Shown here: piece by piece, positions 12,037-25,400 of the stretch
Layout of the letters: every line of letters starts with the position of its first letter
Position numbering within the stretch: position 1 is the stretch's first letter
NCBI GenBank assembly: GCA_013397435.1
Contig: VZRG01002352.1
Span: 43,180 to 107,179 of the forward strand
Direction: 5' to 3'
Source: Erythrocercus mccallii
Taxonomy: Eukaryota; Chordata; Aves; Passeriformes; Dicruridae
Length of the DNA stretch: 64,000 nucleotides
Program-made: the position numbers and the translations under genes
The notes under the pieces: generated by a model
Seen by the model: only the letters and a program-made list of their open reading frames with translations
What the model was told of the DNA's origin: nothing
The model's database searches: none

Positions 12037-14180
12037 AGAATCATATAATTCAAAAAGAGTTCAAGCCATGCCAACACAGATTATATACTCTGTATCCATA
12101 ACAGACCCCTTCCTCCAAGCAGAGATTTTCCCCCTTCACCTGAAAGCAGGAATCAAATTCCTTTCAAGTGCTCCTTCCTCCTCAAAACCCTACCCTGGGG
12201 TCTCTGGGATCCACACCAATGGATGGGGAGAGAAGGTGGGAGGGATCCAAAGGTGCACCTTTTTCAGACTTCACATTCCTTGAAGGGTCAAGAGTTACAT
12301 ATGGGTGCAATTTCCCCTTCTCCTCTTGGACCAGATCTCTGGACAAGAGTATTTTCAGCTCAAAAGGACACTTGAGGAAAAAAAAAACAGGTTTCTCACT
12401 TTTACCTGAAGTGTAAAGTACAAGATATGGGGTAACTGCAATGGTCTAAAGAGAACCTAATGTGAGAAATGGCTGATTTGTTATCCATACTCTCTGTATT
12501 CTACTTTCCTAGGATAAAGGAAAACTGTCAATCTAACAATCACAAAAACTTGAAGCTTGTTTTTTTTAAGATCTTGGAAAACTATCATTATTATTATTAT
12601 TATTGCTGTGCTAACGCTGTTCAAAGCTTTTAGTAACTGTGGCTTGATTTTTCTCACAGTGGCTTTCTCAGCTGTGGCTTGATTTTTCTCACAATGTTGC
12701 AGAGCATAAAATAAAGGATGAGAATCCTGCAAATTACTTTATGCTTATCAGTAGTGCTGTAACTACTGCTCTTGGTGGCATCTGTACAGGAAGGTTGTAA
12801 GGCAGATTAAGTGACAGTCCAGTGGAGAAATGCACAGTGGAGAAAAGAGAGATAGTTACAATATAGTTATAAGAAGGACATGGTACACTTTTATTTCTTT
12901 TGTTAAGCTGTGATTTTAATTAAGTCACATGAACAAGAAATATTAATTACTAATTACTAATGGGTCAGTTGCTATATCATAGCCTTTATAAATCTTCCGT
13001 TGAAATTGTGTCCCAGATAATTCTTCAAATGTGATTTGAGAATTAAGTAGCATTTATGGAAATCTATCTGGAGAACTTTTTTCTGTTAAGTCTCTTTTGA
13101 ATTGCTAAATATCTTTTTCATGCCTAAAGACAACAAAACTTTTGCAGAACAGGTATTTGAAGGCCACAGAGGAGGAAAGGCCCAGTAATCAGCACACAGT
13201 CAGGGGATTCAGACTTCATTGCCTTTTAATTAGTGAGAGAACAGGTTTGTAAATAGATATTCTTGGGAAACGTGAGAAATTGCAGGGACCTATGGAATGA
13301 ACTCATTTGTTTATTGTTTAAATAGTGTGAACAACTCATTTACTTCAGGGTCTGTGTCTAACTATTACTAGTACTTCTCTATATGTGTGCAAACTATAGA
13401 TACATATATATCTGGAGAAAAAAAAGGAAAAAATAGAAAGTAAATGTATTTTGCATATATAATTCATGACAAAGTCCTAATTCAACAATCATTTATGAAT
13501 GTAAGTAAAAAACCATTAGACTGGGACAAGAATTGGCTAAAATATTTAAATGTATTTTAAACAGGGTTTTGGGTGAAGGCAGTACTGGGAAACATAGCTG
13601 TTTGAAAGCTTGTTTTGCAAAGAGAAAAACAGGATTTTTCATAATAATTTAACCAAAACTATTATCAAAACTTCTATCAAAGCAGGTGACTTTTACCTTT
13701 CCAGAAAGTAACTACATTTCTGATTAAGCATATAGAATTTACAGTTAACTTTTGATTTTACCATATTTCAATAGGAATAGAGAAGTATCAGTAAACTTTT
13801 GTGCATCAGATGTTCTGAAAGAAGTAACATAACAAAAATTATTAAAATTTACAAGTTTTTCAGGATAATCAAAAACTAAAATCAGTGGGGAAAAAAGATC
13901 ACTACGATAAAATAGAAAGGTACAAAACCAAAAAGCTGTATTTCCTTCTTAAAAAGTAAACCTTTTTTTATAGGACTAGGACTATCACTGATGACAATTT
14001 CATTCTTAGTTCTGACACGATTATCTTGCAAGCTGTGGAAAGGTAATTGGTGTGGGTTGAAGAAGTAGTTTGTCACCATACGAAATGTCCTGCAGAGTTA
14101 AAATATTGAATGAATTCATCAAACCTTCATCAGTTCTGCTGAAGCATTTGTTGAAGATGTTTGATGTCAGGTAAAATGCA
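12037..14180. other. Unique DNA, no gene seen
   Basis: A slightly GC-richer block at 12090-12370 has unremarkable short frames. An (ATT)n-like run lies at 12585-12604, and a near-duplicate phrase (GCTGTGGCTTGATTTTTCTCACA) recurs at about 12637 and 12671. The remainder is AT-rich with nothing recognised. Confidence 0.5.
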
Positions 14181-14375
14181 ACCGAAGCTTTCGGTGCTTC
14201 AGAGCCCTGAAGTTCCAGAGAGTAAAAAGCTCAACTCACCTTTGGAGAGCGATATTTTAGTGCTCGGCTGAAATTTCCCTGACGGACAAAGAAGAAGGTT
14301 GGTTCCACACCAAGCCCCTGCTGAAAACTCATCCGAAATTACTGGGACACAACCAGACCGTAGGAATGCGCTGCC
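14181..14375 (-). promoter_or_regulatory. CpG-enriched pocket with minus-strand donor-like site
   Basis: About eight CpGs lie within about 195 bp, against a CpG-poor background. A short stem ACCGAA/TTCGGT opens the block. On the minus strand, CCAAAG|GTGAGT is a consensus 5' splice site, with the last exon base at 14240. One reading is a minus-strand first exon plus its promoter. A chance GTGAGT in a conserved or hypomethylated element is equally possible. No matching acceptor was identified. Confidence 0.2.
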
Positions 14376-17300
14376 ACACCCCAGCAGGTGTCTCCAAATA
14401 AGGGAAAGGAGGTTCAGTTTTACCCCTGACTATTATGGAAAAGCACCAGAACCTTCCATTCTTGGCTCAGCAGCACTGGCCCAGTGCCAGCAGAGGGGCC
14501 CTGGTTGGGCTTTGGAAATGTTTCCCAAAAGCTGTAGCTGTTTCTATTGGCAGCAAGTTAATTTGTCCCACCTGGACCATTCAGTACTTAAAAGACTGCA
14601 CAGAACTGCTCAGGGCTTTTTTGGACTGCCTTAGCCAGTGCTGAGTTCTAGCTGCACTCTGGTTCAACTTACATTTCTTTTGTTTAATACTTTCTGTTAT
14701 TTTTGTCACTGTTAAAACCTTTTCTTTTACAAAGCATGTCCAGAGAAGTTGTCTCGCAGTATTATTAAGCCACTCTGCGAAGTTGCAGGTCAGCCCTCAG
14801 ATACATCTTCAGGAGGGTTATTAGACTCTGGCCAAGTGTAGAACTGTGTCATTAGACTCACCTTTTTTTTTTTTTGTCTCCAGAGCATGAGCGGGTTTTT
14901 CGCTGTGAAATTGGATGGAATTTCTGTTCTGTTCCTCTTCTCTGGCTGTGGGGATGTCTAGGTCTGCACTGATATGTTTGCTTTAAACAAGAAAAACAGT
15001 ATTTTGAGTATGTATTGAGAATTGAAATCCTCTGTGCTGTTAAATTCATCTTTACAACTTTGTTATCAGAACTGAAAAGTTCCTAATATAAGCAGAATAT
15101 CATATTGGGCTTATTTCAGCTGAGCAGGGTTATTTTGATTTTTTTTTAACTGTTTGTTTTCCATTCAGGCCCCTCATGTATCTTTATGATTAACAGCACT
15201 GGGTGCTGTGATGAAGAATAATTTTCAAATGCCTATACCTTGAAGAACAAAAACATGTCTTTTTTAATGAGGGACTTTTCTTGTGAATTTTTTCCTTACA
15301 AAAATGAAAGAAAACACAACTTAGACTTTGCAAGACTTACAGAGTAATGATAGCCACATGGCATATTATTAAATAGTCATTAGAATTGTCCCCACAGTGT
15401 TAGCACCGGATTAAAAGGAATTTCTAAGAGATTCATCAATTTAACAAGTCAGATCAGTTTAGCAGAACAGCTGCTTTATGGCTTCCAGTATCTTTATAGG
15501 AACTTTCTATTTTAACTTAATGCTGCATCATTTGCTAAATGGAAAGGATTCATCCTTAGACAAGATTTTTTCCATTATCAAAAATATTCATTAACAGTAC
15601 TTTTCATAGAAAGTGAATTCCAAAAGTTCCATTTCTGGGCAATGAGTTTGAAAATTCTTGTGACTATTTGCTACCGACAATCTTGGTGGCACCAGCCTAA
15701 GAGGAAATCAGGAAAAAAAAAAAATACCATTGACTTACATTATCAATCTAATGGAATAAGATAGAATGTGGATTGAATTTCAGGTTCTATATACTTTTTA
15801 ATCTAGAAAATTAAATCACCTAGTAGACTAAAGTTAATGTAGAAGTGATTCTAGAGAATATCATTCAACTTTTGGATATTGACTTATTCATCAACAAATG
15901 ACTGCTTTCCCCTAAAGCATGAATTAAACTTTTATTTTCAACCACAGAACACTGTTATATTTGAATTTTAGTAGAGATACTATTTTAATTCTATAATGAG
16001 CTAGAGACTTACTATTCTTAAGGAACTAAGAGGAAAAGCATTCTATTTGGTCAAAAGTAAATCAAGTTAGTGTGCTCTCACTGCCAGCTGTTACTTGTGG
16101 CTACCTAGGGACATGTATGAGGAGAACAAAATGGCAACACAGCCACCATATATTCTCTTATCCCCTGAAAAGTTACAGTTTGAGGGGTGTTCCTGAGACA
16201 CCTGAAAGTACTTCTATTCTTTTTAATGACCCTCAACTGTTTTTTTTTTTCCTTTATGAAGTTGTTAGCTTGGTTTCAAACCTATACTGGCATTTAGCAC
16301 CCAGAGCATTCTGTGCAAAAGCTTCTACAGCTTAATTGATCATTACGTGAAGAACTAGTTCCTTGTATTGAGTATGTTCTCTCCTGGTTTCTTTTGATGA
16401 ATCCTAGTTATGTCTCCTAAAGCAATGTAAAATATTGACATAAATTAAGGCTTATCAAGTCAAATTTCTCTCTAACATTTTAGTGAAGGTGTATTATTTC
16501 TATTTTCTCAACTAGATAAAGAAATGTCTGTTTTATCTAACAGAGGGAAAACTTTCTAAATATTAAACAAAAGGAAGATAACACATCTCTAGACTTTCAA
16601 GTTCCCAAATGCTTTTACCAGAAGCACCCAAAATTATATGGATACACATGGAATGAAAAAACCAGTCATCACTGTTTGTTTACAGCTCTGACAACAACTT
16701 CACACAAATTTCATTTCATAATATGTGCTAGTTTGTCCTATATGCATCAGAGTCCACATGGAGAGTTGCAAACTTCTGTTTTCTTAAAAGCTATATACTA
16801 AATCATGACTTAAAAACAGCGTTATATTAGAAAAATAACATGTCACAAAAATTAAGAGGAAAACAGTGGCAAAAACCCCACAGGAACTTGTGATGAATTT
16901 TTATTTTGCCACAGAGAAGATAAACACTTTTTAAATGAAATATTCAGGATAAAATTTCAAAACATATAATTATGCAAAAGAGACTACCATGGGTAGTTAT
17001 AGGAACGCACATTCAAGATATTCTAATGTTTTAGTCTCCAAATAGGATCATACTTTTCATAGCAATTACTTTTTGAATAGGAATTTTGACATTCACTGCT
17101 TAACCATATGTAATTTCTACCTTCTTGTGAACATATTCCTCACAAATCACATCACATAGATATTTGCTTGGTGTTTCTGCTAAAAATCATCTTGTCATTT
17201 CTCCATCTAGAGCAATCTGAAGTAAATTTCCCCATTCTAATCTCTCTCATGCATTGGCTTTGACCACTCTTTTTTATAGCAATTCTCTGCTCTAAACACC

Positions 17301-18829
17301 AGGTGTGTCTGACTCAATTCCTTCTGCAAAAAAGGCAGCAATCAAAACCAGACACATCACAAAGGAAATTGTAGGACTTTGGCCAAAATTTTTTTCTGGT
17401 GAGTGAGGAAAATATTTTAGTATTTTTTTTCTCCAACAGCCTTTTTCACACTTTCCCCCCCCACCCTCTTCTAATTCTAGAGTAACAATTTAAAATACAT
17501 TCTGAGTGATTTTCACCTACATGTGACCATTTTGAGTTTAGGAAAAAATTGATCCTTCTAAACTTTCATCTCATCATTGTCTCCTACTGAACACCACGCG
17601 TCCAAATTATTTTCCCTTCCATATTCTGAATAATTTCATTCTCTCTTAGCACAAGTTCTGGGTTTAATTTCCGTGTTGAAAATACATTTTATAAAAGCTC
17701 TAAGTGACTGTAAAGAATCCATTAATAACAGAGTTGACAGCTCAGATCAAATTGAAAGAGGATCTGGATGTTTAAAGCAGGAGAACATACCAGGCAGTAA
17801 GCCTGGTAAGGCTCTCTGGGTGCATATAGAAGAAGCAGTGCCTGAGAAGAGGCCGCATGTAAAAGTGTTAGATTTTGTCAGTTTCTCATTTCAGACTCAT
17901 TTTTATGGTGCTGCTTCTCTGCTTCAACAGTGACAAAGCACTGACCATCAACTTCAGTCACACTCACACGAAAACCTGACAGAAATACAGAATCATTGGA
18001 AATATGTTCACTACTTCTAGCTCCATCTGTTTGATTATTGTTCCAATTCTATTAAAACCGATACTACAGAAAAAGAAAAAAAAAGCACCTTAAAATCTTT
18101 CACAAAACAATTAAACCCAAAATATTCGAAAGACAAATTTTCCTATTCAAATATACATAGATAGATGTAGGTGAAGAATTGTTTTTGCTTCTTCTGTCTA
18201 GATTTTCTAACCTATTTCAAAAATCATTTTAACAGACTCCATCTTTCATTGTTTCCTCTATTTTTTTTTATTTTTGCTTGCAAAAACTTGAAAATAAATT
18301 AACACAGATAAACAGTAATATTTCATTTTTCATGTCACTGAACACAATTCTTTCAAGCACATACTTTGTTACTTTTTTACCTCATTATTAAAAACCTCCT
18401 ATTTTTATTGTGTTTTACTCTTTTTTTCACTATAATTTCAAATTTTGCTGAAACAGATTGCACACAATTGGATTGAGCTCGACAGATGTTTAAATTGGAC
18501 ACATATGTCTAAAGTATTTAAGGTATTGCTCATTAAAGTTATACATATGCCTAAGAGATTTCATGGATCATGGTTCAATGATAGTTTCTCTCACTCTCAA
18601 TGAAGTCAGTAATAGCGCCTAAACACAAGGTCAAGAGGACTGCCAACATTCACTGCCCTGCTTGCTTTTTTCATCTTTTCTCCTTTTTTTGTAATGAGCT
18701 GTTGTACAGCGTCCCCTCATTCTCTCCAGGAGTTCAGATATAATTACATATGCATAGAAACAATTACAAATCCATGCTATCCTTCTGTCTCATTAGTCAG
18801 AAATCTGGGAGGGAAATGCCACTACTAAT
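14376..18829. other. Unique AT-rich DNA, no gene seen
   Basis: The 14376-14650 part is GC-richer and open on the plus strand in two frames (up to 111 codons) without a recognisable domain. A T12 run lies at about 14863-14875, and C-runs lie near 17455-17463. The rest is AT-rich. No named repeat, RNA gene or splice pair was found. Confidence 0.5.
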
Positions 18830-19085
18830 ATGGCTTAAAACTCACTTGGCTTGATTTTTGTCAAGTTTTAATCCTATTACTTCAAGTGATTATTAATTAG
18901 CATTGCGTGCAGTAATAACTCTTGCATAAATAATTAAATGCAGCTGTTTGTGACCCTCTGAAACACATCATCTCTCCTAAATTATGTTCTCAGTTATTAT
19001 GTATGCTATTAACTTTGATTTTTCTTGTTAAATCACCCATTACAGTTTATTTTATATTACCATCGTGCTGCCAATCATCCCAAAA
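18830..19085. promoter_or_regulatory. Candidate conserved non-coding element
   Basis: The block has the look of vertebrate deeply conserved enhancer DNA. It is AT-rich without simple repeats and densely packed with homeodomain-type cores: ATTAATTAG near 18892, AATAATTAAATG near 18929, and further TAAT motifs. It also holds a CAGCTG E-box near 18942 and a TTGCGTGCA-type core near 18903. It lacks repeats and coding potential. This is pattern recognition only; no alignment was made. Confidence 0.3.
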
Positions 19086-19853
19086 TTAGTTTTTTTCCAT
19101 AAAGAACAGTTGTGGCCATGTTTTCTTTCAATGTGGTTTGTTTGTTCGTCCCTCCAGGCTGTTACTCTAATCAACATCTAAGACTGCACATGAACATATG
19201 AAGAAAGCTTTGTCCTAACCAGCCTAAACTATAAACAATGTAATAAAGGAAAAGAAATTATCATTAATAATTTTCTTCAATATATTGAACTGCAGTTGAA
19301 GAGTGCAAAGTGAATTAACCACAAAGATTTCAGTCTTATAAGGTCTTCAGTATCATTAAAATCTATAACAACAAACTCCCTCACCAGTACAAGTGGCATC
19401 CTAAGAAATTGTCCACCACTTCAGAGTTATTGTCATCTCAAACCAATGTTGCTCTCTGAGCCAGCCGTAAGTGCATGGTTAACAGAGCAGTTAACCACAG
19501 AAAAAAAACATATCTCCTTGGGAACTGGAAGAAGAAAATACAGAGCACTTATCATCTGCTTTCTTTTTTTTTTTTTGGAGGCTGTTTTCTCATGTAAATT
19601 TACTTTTCTTTTTTTCAAAGGGTAAAATGTTACCATTTTAGTAGCTAGTGCCTTGCAAGCATTTCCTTTGCCTTCCTTTTCAGCCTACCACTCTTTCAGC
19701 TGGTGCACGCTCTCCTCATTTGTAAAATCAGATACAAGTACCATCCAATTTCTTAATGAGTGAAGCTGGCAACTCTTTTCCAAACTGGCAGTGAAGACCT
19801 CCGTTTTGTGTCATCACACCACACAAAAGGTAGCGGTAAAAAAGCTGAAGAAA
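19086..19853. other. AT-rich DNA, no gene seen
   Basis: AT-rich sequence with a T12 run at about 19564-19576. Nothing else was recognised. Confidence 0.5.
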
Positions 19854-20362
19854 TTCCCATGCCTCCATGCCACCTTCCACAAAACCAGGTTGCTCAAGGG
19901 GCCCGCTCAACCTGGCCTTGGACACTTCCAGGAATGGGGCATCCACAATTTCTCTGCCAACATCCACAACCTATTCCAATGTCTCAGCCTAACAGTGAAG
20001 AATTTCTTCCTAATATGGAAGCTAAGCCTGCTCTCTTCCAGTTTGAAACCATTCCCCCTTGTCCTGTCACTACAGGCCCGGACAAAAATTCCCTCTCCAG
20101 CTTTCTTGCAGCCCCTTTAAGTACTGGAAGGTGCTGCAAGGTCTCCCTGGAGCCTTCTCCTTTCCAAGCTGAACAACCTCAGCTCCCTCCACCTGTGTCC
20201 ATAGCAGAGGTGTGCCAGCCTTGTTATTCCTTGTGGCACTCCTCCCTGCTCACACCTACAGCTCCACATCCTCCCTATGCTGGGACACAATGCTCCAGGT
20301 AGAGTCCAGGTGAGAGTGGAAGACAGGGGTAGAATCACCTCTCTTGGCCTGTTGGTTACACT
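19854..20362 (-). mobile_element. CR1 retroposon, 3' portion, about 0.5 kb
   Basis: Read on the plus strand, the block is the reverse complement of an avian CR1 3' region. Phrases equivalent to 'accaggttgctcaa', 'cctggccttgaacacttccagg' and 'gggcatccacaatttctctg' are followed by 'gaagaatttcttcctaatat' and 'cctgtcactacaggcc', then by the GC-richer end of ORF2 up to 'agaatcacctctcttggcctg'. The terminal octamer repeats at the 3' end (left side here) are missing. The 180-codon plus-strand frame at 19760-20302 is antisense to this element and is not a gene. It is the longest CR1 piece in the window. Confidence 0.9.
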
Positions 20363-21823
20363 TTTGGTTCTGTTTGTTCTGTTCTGTTTAAACAAAAGCT
20401 TTAAAGCATTACTAAATTGTGTTATTACTATGGATTTTTAATGTGAATTGGATAACAGCATAAATATAAAATTACATAACCAAATATCTTTACATGAAAG
20501 TAATTTGAAGGGATGTTAAGTGTACTACCTTTCGATTTAGGGTCAAAATTTATTATGATTATGTGATGTGATCCACAAAAGTCTCTGAGGGTTTTGGGTG
20601 GAAAAAGGGATAGTCTGGTGCTTAACTTCAGTTCTCAGAACCTGATTTACAGCATTCTTACATAAGAATTTATTTTTTTTCTTTACAGCTATTGCTGACT
20701 GCTATTAATTAGGTATCCTGGGTTTTGGAATGCTTCCAGTTTGAAAGTTGATCTCCTCAGGATCATTAATGAAGTCCCAATTATCCTGCTGGGGGGCAAG
20801 TGTGAGTGATGGAGTCACACAGACTCCACCTTCAGGATGCCTACAGAATTTAATGGACTCTGTGACTTAGGCAAAATCTTTGCACTCTGTGAGGGGCTGA
20901 CAGAAAGGTTGAGGTGATTCAGGTAAAAGCTTCAATTCTGTCAACTGCACACACAATTCAAAAGATAACAAAAACAAACAAACAAAAAAAAAAATTAGAT
21001 GCCTATGCAAATGAGTGGGTACCAAATATATGATAAGATTTCTTTTCACGTAGAAAATCCTCCAAGCTTACCTATATCATAGCCAGTGTAGTAATGGCCA
21101 TACTCCCAGTGTGTTCTGTTTCTTTAGAGAGTCAATTGTCTCTTCGTCTTAAACTAGATAAAAATATCTTTCTCTTTCCCAAATCTATTATTTTATTCAC
21201 TTAACAATCAAACAAACAGTAATTATTAATGAGCCATGGGGCCAGCTCGTTGTTCTGAATCTGCCTCTTTAAAGCTCTGCAGTTATTCTCACACTCATAG
21301 TAGCCTTTTTCTAGCAGGAGGACTTTGAATAAGATCATGGTTAAGTTGAGAAATGCTGATTTATCCTGTTCAAAATTATTTTGGTAGAAGCACAATAGAT
21401 ACTCTAAGGACAAAATTCAAAAAAACAAACAAAAGTAATTAATGAATTGATTTTGTTCTGAAAATGTACTTCTGCAACTTCAAAACAAAGTCTTTAAAAC
21501 TTTTTCTCCTGCACTTGTCCCACTATTATTTCAGTGCTAATATTGAATGTAACAATCTGTTTCTTGTAAATCATTCTGCTCCCAAAGCATCTCATGTGAT
21601 AAAGAAATGCTTAGAATGGTAGATATTGGTGAGAAAAGTTTTGTTAAACAGCTGACTTGAGATTTTAAGTAGCCTGGTACAAAAGTCAATATTCAGGGTA
21701 ACATTTTGATTGCCTTGCATGTTTTACGAGTCAAAAAGGAAATCACTATGAAAGAAGTAATGGTAAATTTCACATATTAGTCAGAAGATAGTAGTTGAAA
21801 AATTCATAATATTGCAAACAATT
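20363..21823. other. AT-rich DNA, no gene seen
   Basis: AT-rich sequence with AAAC/AAAAC runs near 20966-20995 and 21420-21432. No exon, RNA gene or further repeat was recognised. Confidence 0.5.
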
Positions 21824-21874
21824 ATAGATAATCTATTATGATAGATAACCTATTATGATAGGTAATCTATTTTA
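21824..21874. repeat. 17-bp tandem repeat, 3 copies
   Basis: Three head-to-tail units (21824-21840, 21841-21857 and 21858-21874) share the pattern ATAG-TAA-CTATTATG, with progressive divergence in the third copy. Confidence 0.9.
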
Positions 21875-22388
21875 TTAGCCTTATGCACTGGGTGGGCAAT
21901 GGCTCTGGGGACAACAGAGATTTCAAAATGCCAGGGCAAATTTATCTGAGCTCCTGATCTTTCCTTATCTGCTGCACAGCCTTACAATGCAATCTCTCCA
22001 ACTGCCATACCTGAAGTTTGGAAAGGCATCAGTGGCATTCTCAGATAAACTGGCCTGGGAAGATTATCTGTTGATAGTTTCAGTCTCAGATACAGATTTG
22101 TTTTCATCATTGGCAAGTCATGAGAGAAGATTTTTCTTAGTTGTACATGTAAATACATGGAAATACTTAAAATACTTAAAAAAAAAAAAAAGAAAACAAC
22201 TATTCTAGTGCTGCAGTGAGTTCATTTCATTTGGCAGATTTTGCCCATAGCTTTTCTGAAATATATAAGAGCTTGATTCATTAAAAAAAAATAAATTATC
22301 TAAATTTTTCTGATACCACAGTAATATGCCATAATTACAAAAAAGCCTAATGACCCAAGAAATTATTTTATGGCATTTAAACACAGTA

Positions 22389-22410
22389 AGTAGGTATTTA
22401 AATACCTACT
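22389..22410. other. 22-bp perfect palindrome
   Basis: Each 11-base half (AGTAGGTATTT on the left) is the exact reverse complement of the other, with no spacer, centred between 22399 and 22400. The flanks do not continue the symmetry. It could be a site for a dimeric DNA-binding protein or a cruciform-prone spot, or chance in AT-rich DNA. Confidence 0.95.
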
Positions 22411-25400
22411 AAGGAACAAAAATTTGACTGCTGAGGGAATGAACCTGGACTTGTTCAACAGCTCTGACATATGCCGAAGCATCCAGAGAAAATGCTGACA
22501 GTACTGATCCAAGTGTGTTTAAGTCCAGAATACAGCAAATGGCTTCATAACCCAGAGAGAAGGAAAATAAAACTACAGAGTGGTCAGTTTTGGGCATGCT
22601 TCTGTTATCATTTTCGTAGAAAGCTCTAGATTCCTTTTAAAAAAGACCTTCAGTGCTTAAAGCACTTTTATAGCTCTTAAAATCTACATCTTACTGTACT
22701 CTGATGATGAGGATAATGAACAGTTTCAAGCCATGTCAAAACAACTGCACTTTAAGTCTTCACATAGAAAGAGGAGAGGAGGAGTGGATCAATTTTTAAT
22801 TTTCTAAATGATGGAATCAAATTTGTGAAAGAATGTAAAGCAAGAGTAATTTCTTTATATCTGTATAGTCTTCAGGACTGTGCTGAAGAAAAGTTAGAGA
22901 ACTTTTCCTTCTGTATTCATTATAAACCACAAAATTTCAGTCAGAAATGTGCTCAGTTCTAGAACCAGTTACCTTCTTTTCACATTTTCTTCCCTGGAGG
23001 ATGCATCTAAGCCACTCTAAATCTTCTGCCAGCAAAAGTAGGAGAGGTCTAAAAACCTTTTAGGTTGTAGGAAAGTCATTCTTGTTAGCAGGGATCAGAA
23101 ATATTGGGCATAAGAGTGACAGGATATAGGAAAAGAGGTAGACCATGAGAAGAAAATGGATGCAGAACTCTGTGACACATTTTAAGTTCAGTATGTTTAA
23201 GTAAAGTCATTGTCTAGTTACATTTCTGGATTTGGTGGTTTTGTTTTTTTTTCAAGTAGCTCACAGATATTTTTGTTTGCTAACAGAACCATCACGACAT
23301 TTTATTGAATATATTCAGACTCAGACTGCTTGCACATACCCAAGCCATACTCAAACCTATCCACATAACTTTTGCATCATTCATGCCAGAAATTCAACAC
23401 CAGTGTGTTGCAGAGTGATTTGTTTCTGCAACAAAAAAGAAGGAACATCCAATTTCTTGAATAGAAGAGTCTTGAACACAAGAAGACATGTGCATATGGA
23501 ATTCTAATAGATAGCAAGCTGATCTAGAAGCAAAAGTAGAATTGAATCCAACAGAATAATTCATTCCTTAAAATACCAACTAAATTTAAATTCTGAATTG
23601 GATTTTACAATTGGGTTGGTTATTTCTTAGTAGATTAGTATTATTTATGGCCATTAATCCTTACTAATGCCACTATACTTTTGTTTGTTACTAACACTAA
23701 GGAAAGCAATAGGGTTCCACTATATTTTTATGTTAACTACATAAGAATGACCTTGAGAAGGTACATAAGCAAGACAATTTACTTGGGTACTTCGATGCTG
23801 AAACAAGAAACTTTCTGGCCTGATGACAGAATCAAGGAGAGGTGCAGGACTGAAGCCTTATTCTCTCTTTATCCTTCCCTTGTCAGTAAGACAGGGAAGT
23901 TAATTCTCTCAGTGACATTTTCAGAATGAAAACATCTCAGAACTAGTAAGTGTCCTGAATTTAGTGTTTATATTAGCAGGGAGCAGGTTCCCTTTGGTGT
24001 TCAGCAATTAAAAAGAAATCTGCAAACAGTTGAGTAGCCATGCAATGTACATCCCTTATTCAAAACAATGTGTGAGAGTGAGGATCAGGTTTTTAGATCT
24101 CTTTAGAATATTTTTACACCATACGTGTGTTACTAAAAGTCTAATAATTGTTTTATGAATTGGTATAGTTTTCACTCTCTTCATAACAAAGCCAATTATG
24201 TCTATGGGATCTTCTGAATACTTAGAGGAATGTCTGCCAAAGTTGTGGATTAGTGAAGCAGAATTTATTCAGAATTCATTATAGAGCACAATATTTGCTT
24301 ATACATCTGTGTGCATCTTGCTCTGCTTATGCTACTTTAGTTCAAAGATCTAAGACTCTTAGTTAGCTTCATCCCTTGTTATTCATTATGACAAAGTGCA
24401 GCTTCTATGTGCACCTGAATGAGTGGGAGACTGTAAGCTGATTATTTCCGACAGTCAGTAAAGCAGGAAGCAAACACGCTGGCAGAAATCGATGTGCAGC
24501 ACTCGGACACAGAGAGGAGCAAAAGGTAACCTGCCCGAAATGGCCAGCCAAAGTACCTTTATCAAATGATGAGGAAAAGATAGTAGCTTGAAATGTTACT
24601 ATCAAATAACCACATGACCAAATGTATCAAATAAATCAAAAACTAGTAGCAAATTAAAAAATTACCTTGGGAACCAGCGTGCACACAGAATCTTCACAAA
24701 GTGACAGTGAAAGATGACACTTACTTCATACAGCGAATCTGTTAGTAAATGAAGAATGGCAGTTTATTCTAATTATGTTTTTATAAAGTAGCCTTTTGTT
24801 TCTGCATGCATATTCCTTTGTTTACAGTACCTTGTTTCAAAAGACTGGCTCTATAAATGCAAGGTTTACCCTCTCATTCGAATCTTATGCTTTGTGCTTA
24901 TGAAAAATATTGCTTCTCACAGCAGTATTACCAGATATGTTAATTTTACTGAGTAAATGTAGCTAAAAAGCAGAATCTCTACTTGAGCATAGAAGAAACA
25001 ATGAAAATATCCCAAGAAATAAAACCCATGCTGTGTGTGTTTCCATCTCTGATAGCTCATAATGCATTTTAACCACGGGAATCTTCTCATCATGTATTAA
25101 TTATGGTCTACAAATAAAATCATTATCATTATGTAATGAAAAATGTGAGTACATTACTTTTAATATCATGTGTACTAGAAATTCAACAGAAGCCATGCAA
25201 TTTTTATATTGGAATTTCTCATTATCACATTTTCTCCTACCTGCTGTGGATGTTATTTGGCATTTCTTTTTTCTTCATGATAAACAAACAGAGATTTACA
25301 GAAAAGTCTCTCAGAATGGTCGTGCTTGGCTCTTACGTATATTAAAGAATAGTACATCAGCTCCCCAAAAACGATCTCTTTTTGCCTTGGCTCTCCATCC

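Noticed and set aside
19760..20302. 180-codon plus-strand open frame, the longest in the window
   Set aside because: It lies antisense across a CR1 3' region, which often leaves open frames on its reverse strand. No protein domain is present.
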